Shown here: piece after piece, positions 24,726-35,699 of the stretch
How the letters are laid out: each line of letters opens with the position of its first letter
Numbering within the stretch: the stretch's first letter is position 1
Source: Chamaecyparis obtusa
Lineage: Eukaryota > Streptophyta > Pinopsida > Cupressales > Cupressaceae
Assembly (NCBI GenBank): GCA_027943335.1
Contig: BSBK01008428.1
Location: forward strand, 1,233,501-1,297,500
Reading direction: 5' to 3'
DNA length: 64,000 nt
Program-made: the position numbers and the translations under genes
The notes under the pieces: generated by a model
What the model was told of the DNA's origin: nothing
Database searches by the model: none
Seen by the model: only the letters and a program-made list of their open reading frames with translations

Positions 24726-25604
24726 TTATCTATAGGACTCCCCTTCACTCAAATTGGGAATAGAATTCCATATACCCACCAAAAAATCAACACAAGAATG
24801 GATTTTTAGATGAGAGGTGTTAAGCTTAAAGAGAATCCAAGAGTCAAATACCTTAGAATTATCCTTTGTAATAGTGCAAACAATATGAAAGTGGTATGAA
24901 AGTGTAGTAGTGTAATATACCCTTACATAATTGCCCAACGAATCTTGGACTACTTGCAAGTTGGGATAAATATAAAAAATACCTAATTTTCTAAGTTTCC
25001 TTTTCACTCCTAACCTGTAATTAGTCCAAGTAAACAAGTTCTTCTTACGACTTAAATTTTTTTATTAATTGGATATATATTGCTAACAGTGTTGTGTCAA
25101 AATAACCACTAGTCAAATTATTCATTGTTGAGTTTTATCTGATTGAACTAGTTGTGATCTATATGGAGTTCCACCATATTAAAGTCCCCTCCAAAAACCT
25201 AATCAACCTAAGGTGGATGATTAGACATCTATTCCCATAACTCACATCTTTCTTTTGCAATGTTTGGGGCATAAATTGAAGAAAAACCAATAGGTTGGCC
25301 ATTGATGAAGGTGAGTACCCACACATAGTTATGTGAAGTATCCTCCCCTTTATCACTGAAAAACCTATTAATCCAAGATTCCAACCCAATAATCATCCCC
25401 CCTAACTTCACTATGCATTGTATGGAAGAAAGAACTACCTCTCCAAATGTTGAATAATGCAACAACAAGACGAGGTCCATTAAGTTTAACCTCTTGCAAA
25501 AATACAACATTAAGTTTCCACTTCACAATAGCTCCATTGACCTCAAATTTATGATGAGGGGGTGATAACCCTCTAATATTCCAAGACATAGTTTTATAAT
25601 TCAT
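24726..25604 (-). pseudogene. LINE-A AP-like endonuclease, frameshifted
   Basis: The start reads MSWNIRGLSPPHHK (the N-I-R-G-L motif) and FLQEVKLNGP (catalytic Gln-Glu). Other frames give GFSSIYAPN (the I-Y-A-P motif) and GGDFNMVE near 25163-25190 (the G-D-F-N motif). Several frame changes are needed to link these, so it is a pseudogene. Confidence 0.82.
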
Positions 25605-25899
25605 AATTAGACTAAAGTAGAAGAATCATCCTCATGAGGAAAGACATCAAAGCAATTAGCATTCACAAATGACTTCTCAAAATTCTCATCCTCCTTGACA
25701 TTAGAATTGGGAGATTTAGATCTTTGTCTCCTAGTTTGAAGTAGGGAATTGTGCCTTTCTGAAGGGGATGGAGACCTATACCTTTTACAAGGACTAGAAA
25801 TAGATGATTCTTTGTTCTTAATATTGGGTCTAGTAGGAGATGTAGAATGATTATGAGAAGAAGATGACCCATTGTTCTGTGTAACAACTAATCTTGGAG

Positions 25900-27230
25900 G
25901 GTCTTTCCTTTTTTTACCATCCTCTAACTATTTGTCATTATAACATATTTAAATAGATAAAATTTGTGACATTGTCATTTATATTTTATGCATCAGTGGC
26001 TTGTTGTTTTGACTAGGAGGTTGTATTGGCATCACTATAGGCTGAGAGGATTGAGGCTCTTGAATTGGACTAGGAACAACAACAACTTGGGAATGACTAT
26101 ATATTTTTTTGCAGTTTGTATAATCTTTTATCAAATGCCCCTCTTGCCCACAAAAGGAGTGTGAATTAGGTTTATTAAGGTAAACTATAGGCTGGAAAAA
26201 CTCAAATCTTGGACCAACTAACTTTATATTCTTTGGTAACTAGTTATTCGGGTCTATTTCAACATAGGCCCTTGGGTGAACCCTCAAGATAGAGAACTTA
26301 TTAGAATTTTTTTAATACCAAATGAGTCTCCCAATTTGTATAATTATATCCATAAAAAATGGGTCTAAAAGACAAATTAAAAAATGGTAACTCAATCCAC
26401 ATAGGGTATTTAGATCTAGAGGGGCCTCAACTGGGGTGAAAATATAATGTCTAGGCCTGTAAATAACCAATTTGTCCACATATCACCCATGTTCCATATT
26501 GAAGAATTGCTTGTGCAACATTAGTGAATTTAAACTTGCAAGAAATATGCCCTTTACCCAGTCCTCTTAGAGCTTCAATTTCCCACCTTTTGTTTTCCCA
26601 ATTCAGTCTAGTCCATTTATAGAAATCAATTTCAGAGGGTATGCCCTTTAAAAATAATAAGATTACAAATCTATATTGACAATTCTCAATATAGTCAAGT
26701 GCATCATTAGGAAGTACATACTCTAGTGTTTTACCTTCATTCGAGGGATCCTCCATCTCTTTGTCTTCTCTAGCTTGGTTTTTCTCTTCCTTTTCAGCTA
26801 CAATATATAATATATCCTCGCTTGTTGTAGAGAAATCCTTTTCTTTTACATTCTCCATGTCTTTTCTTGTTAAAACATAGCTTTCCTTTGCCCCATGAAA
26901 CAGTGAGAGGGCCAAAAACTCTATTGACTCTCCCACTATCCTCTTGGCCTAAGCTTTCAACCTTATTAACTATTTTTTATCTTTCAATGGAGTCCTACCC
27001 CTCTCCTCAGCCACAACCAAGGACAAGGGTTCATACGAAATATGCTTTCTTCAAAATATTTTGCTACCTAGGTTTTCGATGTTGCAAACTCTTCAATCTC
27101 TTGCATTCTAGGACTAGGATTTATTCTCTTGTGTTTCCTAAGAGTATTTATGGCACTTGTTTTTGGGGTACTATAGGCACTTGTGGTTTAAAATCCTTAA
27201 TCTTAAAGAAAGTTAAATATTTGATTGTTG
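25900..27230 (-). pseudogene. LINE-A ORF1 (Gag-like) remnant
   Basis: The best frame (26936-26451) includes FLKGIPSEIDFYKWTRLNWE and GKGHISCKFKFTNVAQAILQ, resembling the DUF4283-like domain of plant LINE ORF1. Further downstream, near 26160-26110, FCGQEGHLIKDYTNC is a degenerate zinc knuckle with the first Cys lost. Frames are broken by stops. Confidence 0.65.
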
Positions 27231-27369
27231 CATATAGTGGAGAATTACATTATATTTAAATACAATTAAGTTTCAACCTCCACAACTTCTTCATCAAAGA
27301 AAAAATGTAATACATTTATCCATTCATTATGCGAGTTTTTACCTTTGTCATAATATACATAATTATGTG

Positions 27370-28830
27370 TTTACTTGTAGTAAATTGCAAATAGTAAATT
27401 CCCTACCAAATATTCTACAAATTGTGTTAGAAAGAGTGAAAGATTTGGATCTATGTTCTATTTAATATTGTACAATGGAAATTCAAATAAAAATCAAGAG
27501 TTAATTATTTGTCAATGTTGAATTTCTGGATTAGATTGCATAATAGTCTTTGCATCAATATTTTGAATCTCACTTTGTGATCCATCATCAGGATGATAGA
27601 GAGCTACGAGATAAAAGATGGCACATCTTTTATCTCGTAGCTCTCTATCATCCAGATGATGGATCATGAAGTGTGATTCGAAACATTGATGCAAAAACTA
27701 AAACATAATCTAATCCAAAAATTTAGCACTAATAAATTATGGATTGTAGAAACCTGATATCGTTAGTTAATTATTTGTTTGAGCCAAGTGTACTATGAAC
27801 AAAAAAAATGTTTAGGAAAAACTATCTAGTAATTACAAAATCATAAATTTAAATTATCTAAATCTTATATATCTATATTAAATAGGTAGTATACATAAGG
27901 AAAAATCTCTCATAGATTTAGATTAACATTTAAGAACACAAAATCTTATACAAAAAAATCAAATGTGCATTTTCTAAATAAGCATTTAATGAATTATTTT
28001 AAGTCTTTACTTTTTTTAAGAAAATAGTAAAAATATGTATGCAACAATATTTGTTTCCGTTAAATGCATTATATTTTTACATTAGAAAATATTTGATCTT
28101 TTGAAAAATGATATCTCTCCACATATTTTACTTAGATTTTCAAAAAGTATGCTAGTTCTATGTTTACTTGTAGTAAATTGTGGAAAGTGAATTCCCTACC
28201 AAATATTGTACCTTCTTTCTTACAGTACATACTTAAGATAGAGTGTTTTATATGTGAAACTCTTGTGCAAGTTTCTTATTGTATATAGTAAATTGTAAAG
28301 AGTGAATTCCATGCCAAATAATGTACCATCCTTTTTATGGTACATACCTTAAATACAATGTTTTATATGTAAAAATTTCATTAAGTTTCTTGTATACTAA
28401 TAGCTAGAACTATTGTACGAGAGTAGGAATTTTCAAACAACGTAATGTAATTGTCTACCCTTCAACTCTTCCTAGAAATAGAAATAAGAAACATACCTAT
28501 TATCTATTTGAACAATTATTCTTTTTTGCTATTTAATTTTAAATTATTACTATAATAAATGTTCAATAAACTTTCCTAAAAATATATGATAATATTTCTT
28601 ATACATTTAACTTTCAACTGAAAAGTCATAAATAATAATAAGCTCTTCTATATTTTTTAACAACTCTATATTTTCAAAGTTATCTACACTTTTTCATTAA
28701 GATGGTCTTAATATATCTCTAGATTTGTCTATGTAGAATTTTTCATCAATGTTTGGAATCTCATTCTATGATCTATAATGAAGAAAAAATAATAATGTCC
28801 CATATCAAATATTATAATTTATTTTCTATT
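27370..28830. repeat. Long direct duplication, left copy
   Basis: From AGTAAATTSCCTACCAAATA near 27385 to ATGAAGAAAAAATAA near 28795 the sequence aligns colinearly with 31695-33300, with many substitutions and small indels. Both copies hold a foldback element near their start and end with a half copy of the same foldback arm (28745-28790). No reading frame is shared. It may be a segmental duplication or an old pair of terminal repeats. Confidence 0.7.
27516..27733. mobile_element. Foldback (MITE-like) element, copy 2
   Basis: The centre is a perfect 30-bp inverted repeat: 27591-27620 (starting GGATGATAGAGAGCTACGAG) pairs with 27624-27653 across a 3-base loop. Beyond it the arms remain similar for another ~65 bases (TTTGCATCAATATTTTGAAT against ATTCGAAACATTGATGCAAA, then GGATTAGATTGCA against ATAATCTAATCC). 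The whole could fold into a hairpin of ~100-bp arms. No coding content. Confidence 0.75.
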
Positions 28831-29363
28831 AATTATAAGGTAAGAAAATTTTACAAAATATGATATGTTTGTTTGTGTGAAGAACAAAAAACTGATTACA
28901 TCAGACTATTGAAGGAGGATAGTAACAAAGAACTACAATTTATGTATGAACTATACACCGTATATCAATTAAGATTACAAAAAAAAGTGCTGATATATAT
29001 CATCAAACTTCATTAAAGTTCATGTTCACCCATGTTGTCCATCATGAAGGTTCATCCATCCATTTAAAAACCTTGTTATTCTAAACACGTGCTCTATATG
29101 GGTTCTCTTCATCATCATTGATGTGGGGTTGTGGCACGACAGCTGGAGGGGTCATTGCTAATGGAACTATGGCAATCGATATGTCTCTATCTTTCCTCTC
29201 CTTTTTTCTCAACTCATTCAGTTCTGCTACAAAGTTGTTCAAAGTATTCTCAAATGGAGTCCTTTCTTATGTGGACTTGGACCAGGTGTATGTTATGTAT
29301 GTGGAGCCTAATCAGACTCAGGTTCTTTTGGCGCGGTTTCCCCCCAGACTTATCTACGAGGGA
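28831..29363. other. AT-rich DNA and undefined left part of LTR remnant
   Basis: The left half has no recognisable feature. From about 29118 base composition shifts and reading frames of 80-102 codons overlap on the plus strand, running into the GC hairpin cluster. They match nothing I know and are probably part of an LTR. Confidence 0.3.
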
Positions 29364-29460
29364 TTGGGGGTAGCGCCCCCAAGCTCGGAGTCAAGGGGCA
29401 GAGCCCCTTGCGGGGTCCTGGGGTAGCACCCCAGGCAGGGTCAAGGGGCAGCGCCCCTTG
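29364..29460. repeat. Four 19-nt GC-rich hairpins in a row
   Basis: Four short palindromes lie at 29364-29382, 29392-29410, 29417-29435 and 29442-29460. Each has an 8-base stem and a 3-base loop (AGC, AGA, AGC, AGC), for example CAAGGGGC-AGC-GCCCCTTG. Their starts are 28, 25 and 25 bp apart. The first has one G-T pair. The block is strikingly GC-rich in AT-rich surroundings. Confidence 0.85.
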
Positions 29461-29784
29461 ATGCCAACAATGACTTAATGATATTGTAAAGGGTCGGCCA
29501 TCAATTTTCTATTAGTCAGAGTATTTGTGCCCTAATTAGGTGAAGTAAAAAATACTTGTAAAAAGGGCTTAGGGTTTGAGATTCATTGTATGAGGGTTTT
29601 TTGTAGCTTCCTATGGTGGTATTGAGTTACAGGTTTCATATTGTAATCATTGGATAATAATAAAGATATTGGACTCGTTGTTGGTGGACGTAGCCAAGGG
29701 ATTGGGTGAACCACGTTAAATTTTGTGTTATTGTGTTCTCTTCTGTGTGTTAATATTTGCATTTTTTTGCCTATTATTCTAACA
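29365..29784 (+). mobile_element. Copia-type LTR remnant
   Basis: Downstream of the hairpins, the sequence GGACGTAGCCAAGGGATTGG and then GGTGAACCACGTTAAATTTT resembles the conserved U5 part of plant Copia LTRs. The segment ends ATTATTCTAACA at 29784, a typical LTR terminus. The following bases are not a recognisable primer site and the left boundary is unclear, so this may be a solo or truncated LTR. Confidence 0.55.
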
Positions 29785-29829
29785 GTGTAGCCCTGGGATA
29801 TTTCCCACTGAAACATCTTTACTTATCCA

Positions 29830-31690
29830 TGCAATAAGTCTAGGAATTTTTATTCATCCATCTTCATGATCACTGTAACCTACATAATAATGTTATGGAA
29901 AATGAATCTTCACAAAGACTCAGTAAGGTGCCTCACTCTACCATTAAAAACATCATCATTGCATAATTTCCAAATGGACCATTTAAGAATTTTAATAGAT
30001 AATATAAACCAAAATAAGTTGTATTTCTTATTAATGCTCAAGAATTTTCTAGCCAAGATATTCAACTAATTAAAATTGTTACTTAGATTCAACCCATAAA
30101 GACCCCAGATTTATTTAGCAAATAGGCAATCAAAATATATGATGAATGGATTCACAAAATTTACAAAATGTACAAATATGGGGTTCCCCATTGTTTTTTA
30201 ATAGACAATGTGTGTAGGAGGATTCTCCACATGAAACAGGTCTTCTTAGGTTCTACAAGTTTGCTCCAAAGATCTACCAAGGTTTTATTCTAGTTCAAGG
30301 TATTTAGATCGATGTTCCAACAAGCATTTAGATGGTCAATGATCATGTTATTATCAGTGAGAAGTCTGTAAAGGTACTTGGCGTTAGTATTGCAGAGGGG
30401 AGTGTCATCTGGCCACTTGAGGTGGGAGATCATGTCTTCATTGAACCCATAGTTTATTGGAAGATTTAATCTGATGAAATCATCCCTTAGGATGGAGTAA
30501 GTCCTCCATTGGGATTGGGGAATATCATGCCTCTTCTACGCCTCCTACTAACTAAGGAGCTTCCCATCATGTATGATATCCACAAAGCATTTAATACCTT
30601 TAGCTGCCTAGCTCCAAGTAGAGCATCCTTGTAGTAATGCTAAAGGCTTGTCACCATGTCTCAAGCTCCACCACACATATTTCTCTCCACATATCAAATT
30701 ATCCTCATCACAATCTCCCAGCCTTTCCAAGTAGCCTTAAATACATTGGAGCCTGCTACCTTGAATGGAAAGTTACTAGATAAAATATTACTAATATGTA
30801 GATTCATCCATGAAGAACCTTTAATAGGGACCCTCGCTATATTATTCCTTGCCAAAATTTTCCAAGGTTCCTCTCCTTGGGTGTCCTCAGCTATCCATTT
30901 AACAACAAGGGTAATCCCTTGGGTTCTCAAATCCTTCAACCCCAACCCCCCTACTTCCTTGCTCATTGTGCACCACTTCCAATAAAAAACATGTATTTTC
31001 CTATTTCCTTGTCCATCTAACCATATGAATTCTCTTATTTGCTTATGTACATAGTTGAATTGAGCTTGACTAAACAATCAAATAGAGGCATAGTAAATTG
31101 TATAAGAAGACAAATGTTTTTGGAAAATTTGGAACCTCCCAGCTAGAGATAGGCAATGAGCGTTCCATCTACTATTTTTTTTATATCAATCTTGCCTTTA
31201 ATCCACTCCCACATCTCTTTTAGATTTGGATTTACAAACAAGGGAATGCTTAAGTACCTAACTTGGTGAGTAAGACCTCCCCAAGCAAGTGAGAATTTGT
31301 GACACCATCTTGGGGGGTGTTCATCCCACCCCAACGATATAGACTCAAGGAGAGAAACCTTTCTCCTGGTTGCAACGTATACCATGTCTAATTTATGCAT
31401 CATATTAGATACACTGGGCTCATCTAATTTAATAATGATTTTCGTATCTTCTGCAAACTAAATGTTGGAAAGATCTCTCTATTGGGTAACACAACTCCTC
31501 TCACTCTTGGAGAGAGTGAATGATCTCTTAAGAGATAGAGAAAAGCATCAACTGCAATAAAAAAACAATGTTGGGGCAAGTGAGAAACCTTGCCTTATAG
31601 ATCTAGCTAGGCCAAAAGGTTTTGATTGAGCTCCATTAACCTCCACCCAAGCCTTGGCCTCATCCATCAAAGTATGGATCATCTGGCAAA
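29830..31690 (-). mobile_element. 5'-truncated LINE fragment (LINE-B)
   Basis: On the minus strand, reverse transcriptase motifs begin near 31640: WVEVNGAQSKPFGLARSIRQ followed by GFSLAPTLFF. A catalytic box FAEDTKIIIKL lies near 31450, where F-A-D-D has become F-A-E-D. Next come the thumb and C-terminal region (frame 31077-30694 with FIWLDGQGNRKIHVFYWKW and GGLGLKDLRTQ), and a zinc-binding stretch CTFCKFCESIHHIFFDC near 30130-30180. Endonuclease and ORF1 are absent, as expected for 5' truncation during target-primed insertion. Stops break every domain. Its sequence is distinct from LINE-A. Confidence 0.82.
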
Positions 31691-31833
31691 AGAACTTAGT
31701 AAATTGTGAAAAGTGAATTCCCTACCAAATATTCTACAAATTGTGTTAGTTAGAGTGGAAGATTGGGATCTATGTTCTATTTAATATTGTATAATAGAAA
31801 TGCAAATAAAAATCAAGCAGTTAATTAGTTGGT

Positions 31834-32053
31834 AGTGCTAAATTTCTTGATTAGATTGTGTAATATAGTGTTTGCATCAATATTTTGAATCACACTTCGT
31901 GATCCATCATTAGGATGATAGAGAGCTAGGAGATAAAAGATGACAAATATTTTATCTCCTAGCTCTCTATCATCCCAATGATGGATCATGGAGTGTGATT
32001 TGAAACATTGATGCAAAAATATTACACCATATAATCCCAAAATTTAGCATTGA
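31834..32053. mobile_element. Foldback (MITE-like) element, copy 3
   Basis: The left arm 31913-31942 (GGATGATAGAGAGCTAGGAG and on) pairs with 31946-31975 with one or two mismatches. The outer arms (AGTGCTAAATTTCTTGATTA against AATCCCAAAATTTAGCAT) also pair imperfectly. It is the counterpart of the copy at 27516-27733 inside the other duplicate. Its central stem differs by compensating changes (CTACGAG/CTCGTAG there, CTAGGAG/CTCCTAG here). Confidence 0.75.
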
Positions 32054-32576
32054 AAAATTATGGATTATAGAAACCTGATATCATTAGTCAATTATTTGTT
32101 TGAGTCAAATGCACTATGAACAAAAAGAAATGTTTAGGAAAAACTATCTTGTAATTACAAAATCGTAAATTTAAATTATTTAAATCTTATATATCTTATT
32201 AAATAGGTAGTATACATAAAAAAAAATCTCTCATGGATTTAGATTAACATTTAAGAAAAAAAAATCTTATGCAAAAATTTCAAATGTGCCTTTTCTAAAC
32301 AAGACATTTAATGAATTCATTTGAAGTATTGTTTTAAAGAAAATAATAAAAATATGTATGCAACAATATTTGTTTATGTTAAATGCATTATATTTTTACT
32401 TTAGAAAATATTTGATCTTTTGAAAAATTCTATCTTTCCATGTATTTTGCTTAGATTTTCAAAATATAAGTATGCTAGCTCTATGTTTACTTGTAATAAA
32501 TTGTGGAGAGTGAATTCCCTACCAAACATACTTAAAAACAAAGTGTTTTATATGTAAAACTTTCTTTCAAGTTTCT

Positions 32577-32890
32577 TATTGTATATAGTAAATTGTAAGA
32601 ATGAATTCCCTACCGAATAATGTACCATCTTTTTTATGGTACATACTCTAAATAGAATGTTTTATATGTAAAACTTTTCTTATTGTATATAGTAAATTGT
32701 AAGAGTGATTTTCCTACCAAATAATGTACCATCTTTTTTTATTGTTCATACTCTAAATAGAATGTTTTATATGTAAAAATTTTCTTGTTGTATATAGTAA
32801 ATTGTAAGAGTGAATTCCCTACCAAATAAAGTACCATCTTTTTTATGGTGTACATACTCTAAATAGAATGTTTTATATGTCAAACTTTCC
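32577..32890. repeat. ~105-bp tandem repeat, three units
   Basis: GTATATAGTAAATTGTAAGA begins at 32581, 32685 and 32790 (periods 104 and 105). Each unit continues with CCTACCAAATAATGTACCAT and ends in GAATGTTTTATATGT. The left duplicate has only about two partial units (28170-28375), so the array expanded or contracted after duplication. Confidence 0.75.
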
Positions 32891-33300
32891 TAAAGTTTCT
32901 AGTATACTAATAGCCAAAACTATTATGAGAGTAGGAATTTTGGAACAACTTAATGCAATTGTCTACCCTTCAACTCTTCCTCAAAAATAGAAATAAGAAA
33001 CATACCCATTACCTATTTGAACAATTATTCTTTTACACTATTCAATTTTGAATTATTACTATAATAAATGTTCAATAAACTTTGATAATGTTGCTTATAC
33101 ATTTAGTTTTCAATTGAAAAGTCATAAATAATAATAAGCTTTTCTACCTTTTTTTAAACAGTTCTATGTTTTCAAAGTTATCTACACTTTTTTATCAAGA
33201 CGGTCGTGATATATCTCTAGATTTGTCTATGTAAAATTTGTCATCAATGTTTGGAATCACATTCTATAATTTATGATGAAGAAAAAATAACTAAAAAAGT

Positions 33301-35109
33301 AAAATATCCCACATTAATATTATAGATTATAAAAATTTCATGACTTATATATATATATATAGTAGGATACACACATTCCGAGGTAGGAAATGCCCTTTTG
33401 AATTGCAGTTGGGGTTTTTTAACATTGATTTTAATGCAGATTACCTTCTTCACTTTTTTTCAAAGCATTTTTTTGACCTTTGCGTAGAAATTAGATTTTG
33501 TTTTTTAAAAATGTGTGAATTGGTTGTCACGAGGTTAATCATTGGAATTGCACATGCATACAAAGCTTTTTGCCACCATGCCAAATAAGTACGCATGTAC
33601 GGACTTAATCACGTGCGGGTTTTTATTTTCGTGTGATTGACCATCTTTACATAACCAAAAAAATGTTACCTTTAATCGATTTGGGGGAAAAAACAAAACA
33701 TTTTTTAATTGGAAACATAAAACAAATTATGGGAGTTGAATCCCCTTACTATGTGGGAATTTAGCTTTGTTGAGTGTGGGAGTTTGTAATGATAGTGTCT
33801 CTCATGGGAGGGGTTGTAGTACCTAGAAAGAAGTTAGGGTTTTTGTCTAAGTTGTTAAACATAATCTTTGATTATGTTAAATTAATAGGTAAAGTTCATA
33901 TATTAATTATCAACTAAATAGTATATTAATATGTCTATCTTAGGAAAAGAGAATTGAGACATTAATTTTTTTAGTATCATAACAAAATAAATAAATTAGT
34001 AAATTATTATTACATCAAATATTATTGATCAAAATTGTAAATTAAATGTTATGTTACATTACGTTTGATGTTCTTTTAGGATAGGTGTGGTTTTAAAACT
34101 ATCAACAATTGCTTCTATCCACTTTTTCTTTATATGTACTTAATGATCACACTTATTGTGTGTAGGTGAAGAAAATTTTGCTCCATAACAAACCTTTTGC
34201 ATGTGCTTGGGTCAAAGCACTAATAATTTGCCAAAAAAAGAACGATAGAGTCACTATTTATTTCTAACCTTCCACTATTATGGTGAATGTGAAGCCTTGT
34301 AAATACTTTACTTACATCCTCACAAAAGACCTTCAAAACTAACATCTTTACATTCATTATATCTTATGCATAATTTGCAACCACCATCGATGTGGAAGCC
34401 AAACCCATGTGCCTTCATTTGCTCCATATTTCCTAACACATCCTTTATATTATCCATCAAGGCACACTCAAATTAATATGACATGAGGGGTTTTAAAATC
34501 CATAATTGAACACCAACATTTGAAATATAAAGGACCATCTTGGTGATAAAATGTTTACATATTACAACCTTGGAGCATCTTCACACATTCAATCCTTGAT
34601 CTCCAACAAAAGGCTTAATAAACCCTAGCATGAATAGATGTTGACAAACAAAGCTATTATTTTCTTATCAATCATTTACAATACCTATAGCTTAATTGTC
34701 TCTCTTCCATTTGAAATTTGTTTTGCTATGTTGTTTCTAACACTCTCTAAGCACTAAACATGAGTGTTAAGGAAACTAATGCACTTGCATTGGGATACCA
34801 CCATACTAAGAAACTAATGTCCATCTTGTATAAAAAAATATTGTAATCCACCCAAACTCTTTTGTAATCTTAATTTTTTGTACCATAACTAATGAAAAAT
34901 CATCCAAGACATTATAGTTAATTGTCATTCATCCCAACTAAAATAAGAAAATGCTTCACTACATTATTTGGAGATTACAAACCCAACCATAAAAGATGGA
35001 AAACATGTACAACTTCCATATCACCACTACATAATAACACTACTAATCATTATGGTAGCTTAAAATAGAGTCATTTACCTAGGGGAAACATAGAAAGCAC
35101 ATCATGGTT
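33301..35109. other. AT-rich intergenic DNA, no gene seen
   Basis: Contains a (TA) run at about 33346-33361 and short frames without recognisable similarity. No terminal repeats or coding motifs were identified. Confidence 0.35.
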
Positions 35110-35300
35110 ATATAGCATAGTTTTACTTTTATTGAATCAAGGAATAGGATTTTTATTTACAATAAGAACAACCACAAAGTTGTCAATAAAACTTAGTAGT
35201 TCATGAGACTAAAACATCTCCAATGGAGCCTACAACCATAACAAAGATACAAATAAGTAATCTTAGCGAATTATGAAGCATTACAAATTGAATTTTAACA

Positions 35301-35438
35301 TTTTTTGGAGTTATTTAGAGAAAAAAGCAATTGGAACTTAATTCCATCTAATTGGTTGTTGATCTTCCATTTTTTGGAGTTATTTAGAGAAAAAAGCAAT
35401 TGGAACTTAATTCCATCTAACTGGTTGTTGATCTTCCA
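35301..35438. repeat. 69-bp tandem duplication in LINE-C 3' region
   Basis: TTTTTTGGAGTTATTTAGAG and the following bases occur at 35301 and 35370, an exact 69-bp period with one difference, then a third partial start at 35439. On the minus strand it duplicates 23 codons (KWKINNQLDGIKFQLLFSLN) without breaking frame. The corresponding part of LINE-A (QLDEIKYQFLQLQ) has one copy. Confidence 0.85.
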
Positions 35439-35699
35439 TTTTTTGGGATCCTCCCTACAATTGAGAAGACAAAAAAATTGTTTCAAAATGACATCAAAGT
35501 AAAACCTTAATCTCTCCTTCTTGGTGATCCTTATGGTTAGAAAAACAACCATGCATCTACTTTTCCAAATGTTACTTGTAATATAATTTATCTCATAGAA
35601 TCAACCACAATCTTCTTTTTAAAATTCCATCCCAGAATAGCTTCTTCCAACTTAAAGCATGATGAAAAATAGCTAAGATATAATTTAAAAACATTATCC

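Larger units (their letters stand above)
21470..27240 (-). mobile_element. Decayed full-length LINE (LINE-A)
   Basis: A ~5.8-kb non-LTR retrotransposon on the minus strand keeps the expected order: ORF1-like region (about 27230-25900), endonuclease (25604 to ~24700), reverse transcriptase (~24250 to ~22900) and a C-terminal zinc-binding region (22289-22095). The parts fall in different frames with many stops. It cannot be active. The left end (from ~21480) has A/T-rich sequence as expected of a 3' terminus. It resembles the interrupted LINE at 35-49 kb in domain sequence and layout. Confidence 0.85.
31695..33300. repeat. Long direct duplication, right copy
   Basis: Colinear with 27370-28830. 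The two copies enclose an LTR remnant and LINE-B. This copy is longer mainly because a ~105-bp subunit (32577-32890) is present in more copies. The duplication ends near CTATAATTTATGATGAAG at about 33280. Confidence 0.7.

Noticed and set aside
29118..29426. Two overlapping plus-strand frames of 102 and 80 codons
   Set aside because: They run into the GC hairpin cluster and a Copia-like LTR end, with no protein similarity that I recognise.
33340..33588. 82-codon frame beginning in a TA run
   Set aside because: AT-rich, partly simple-sequence, no recognisable protein features.
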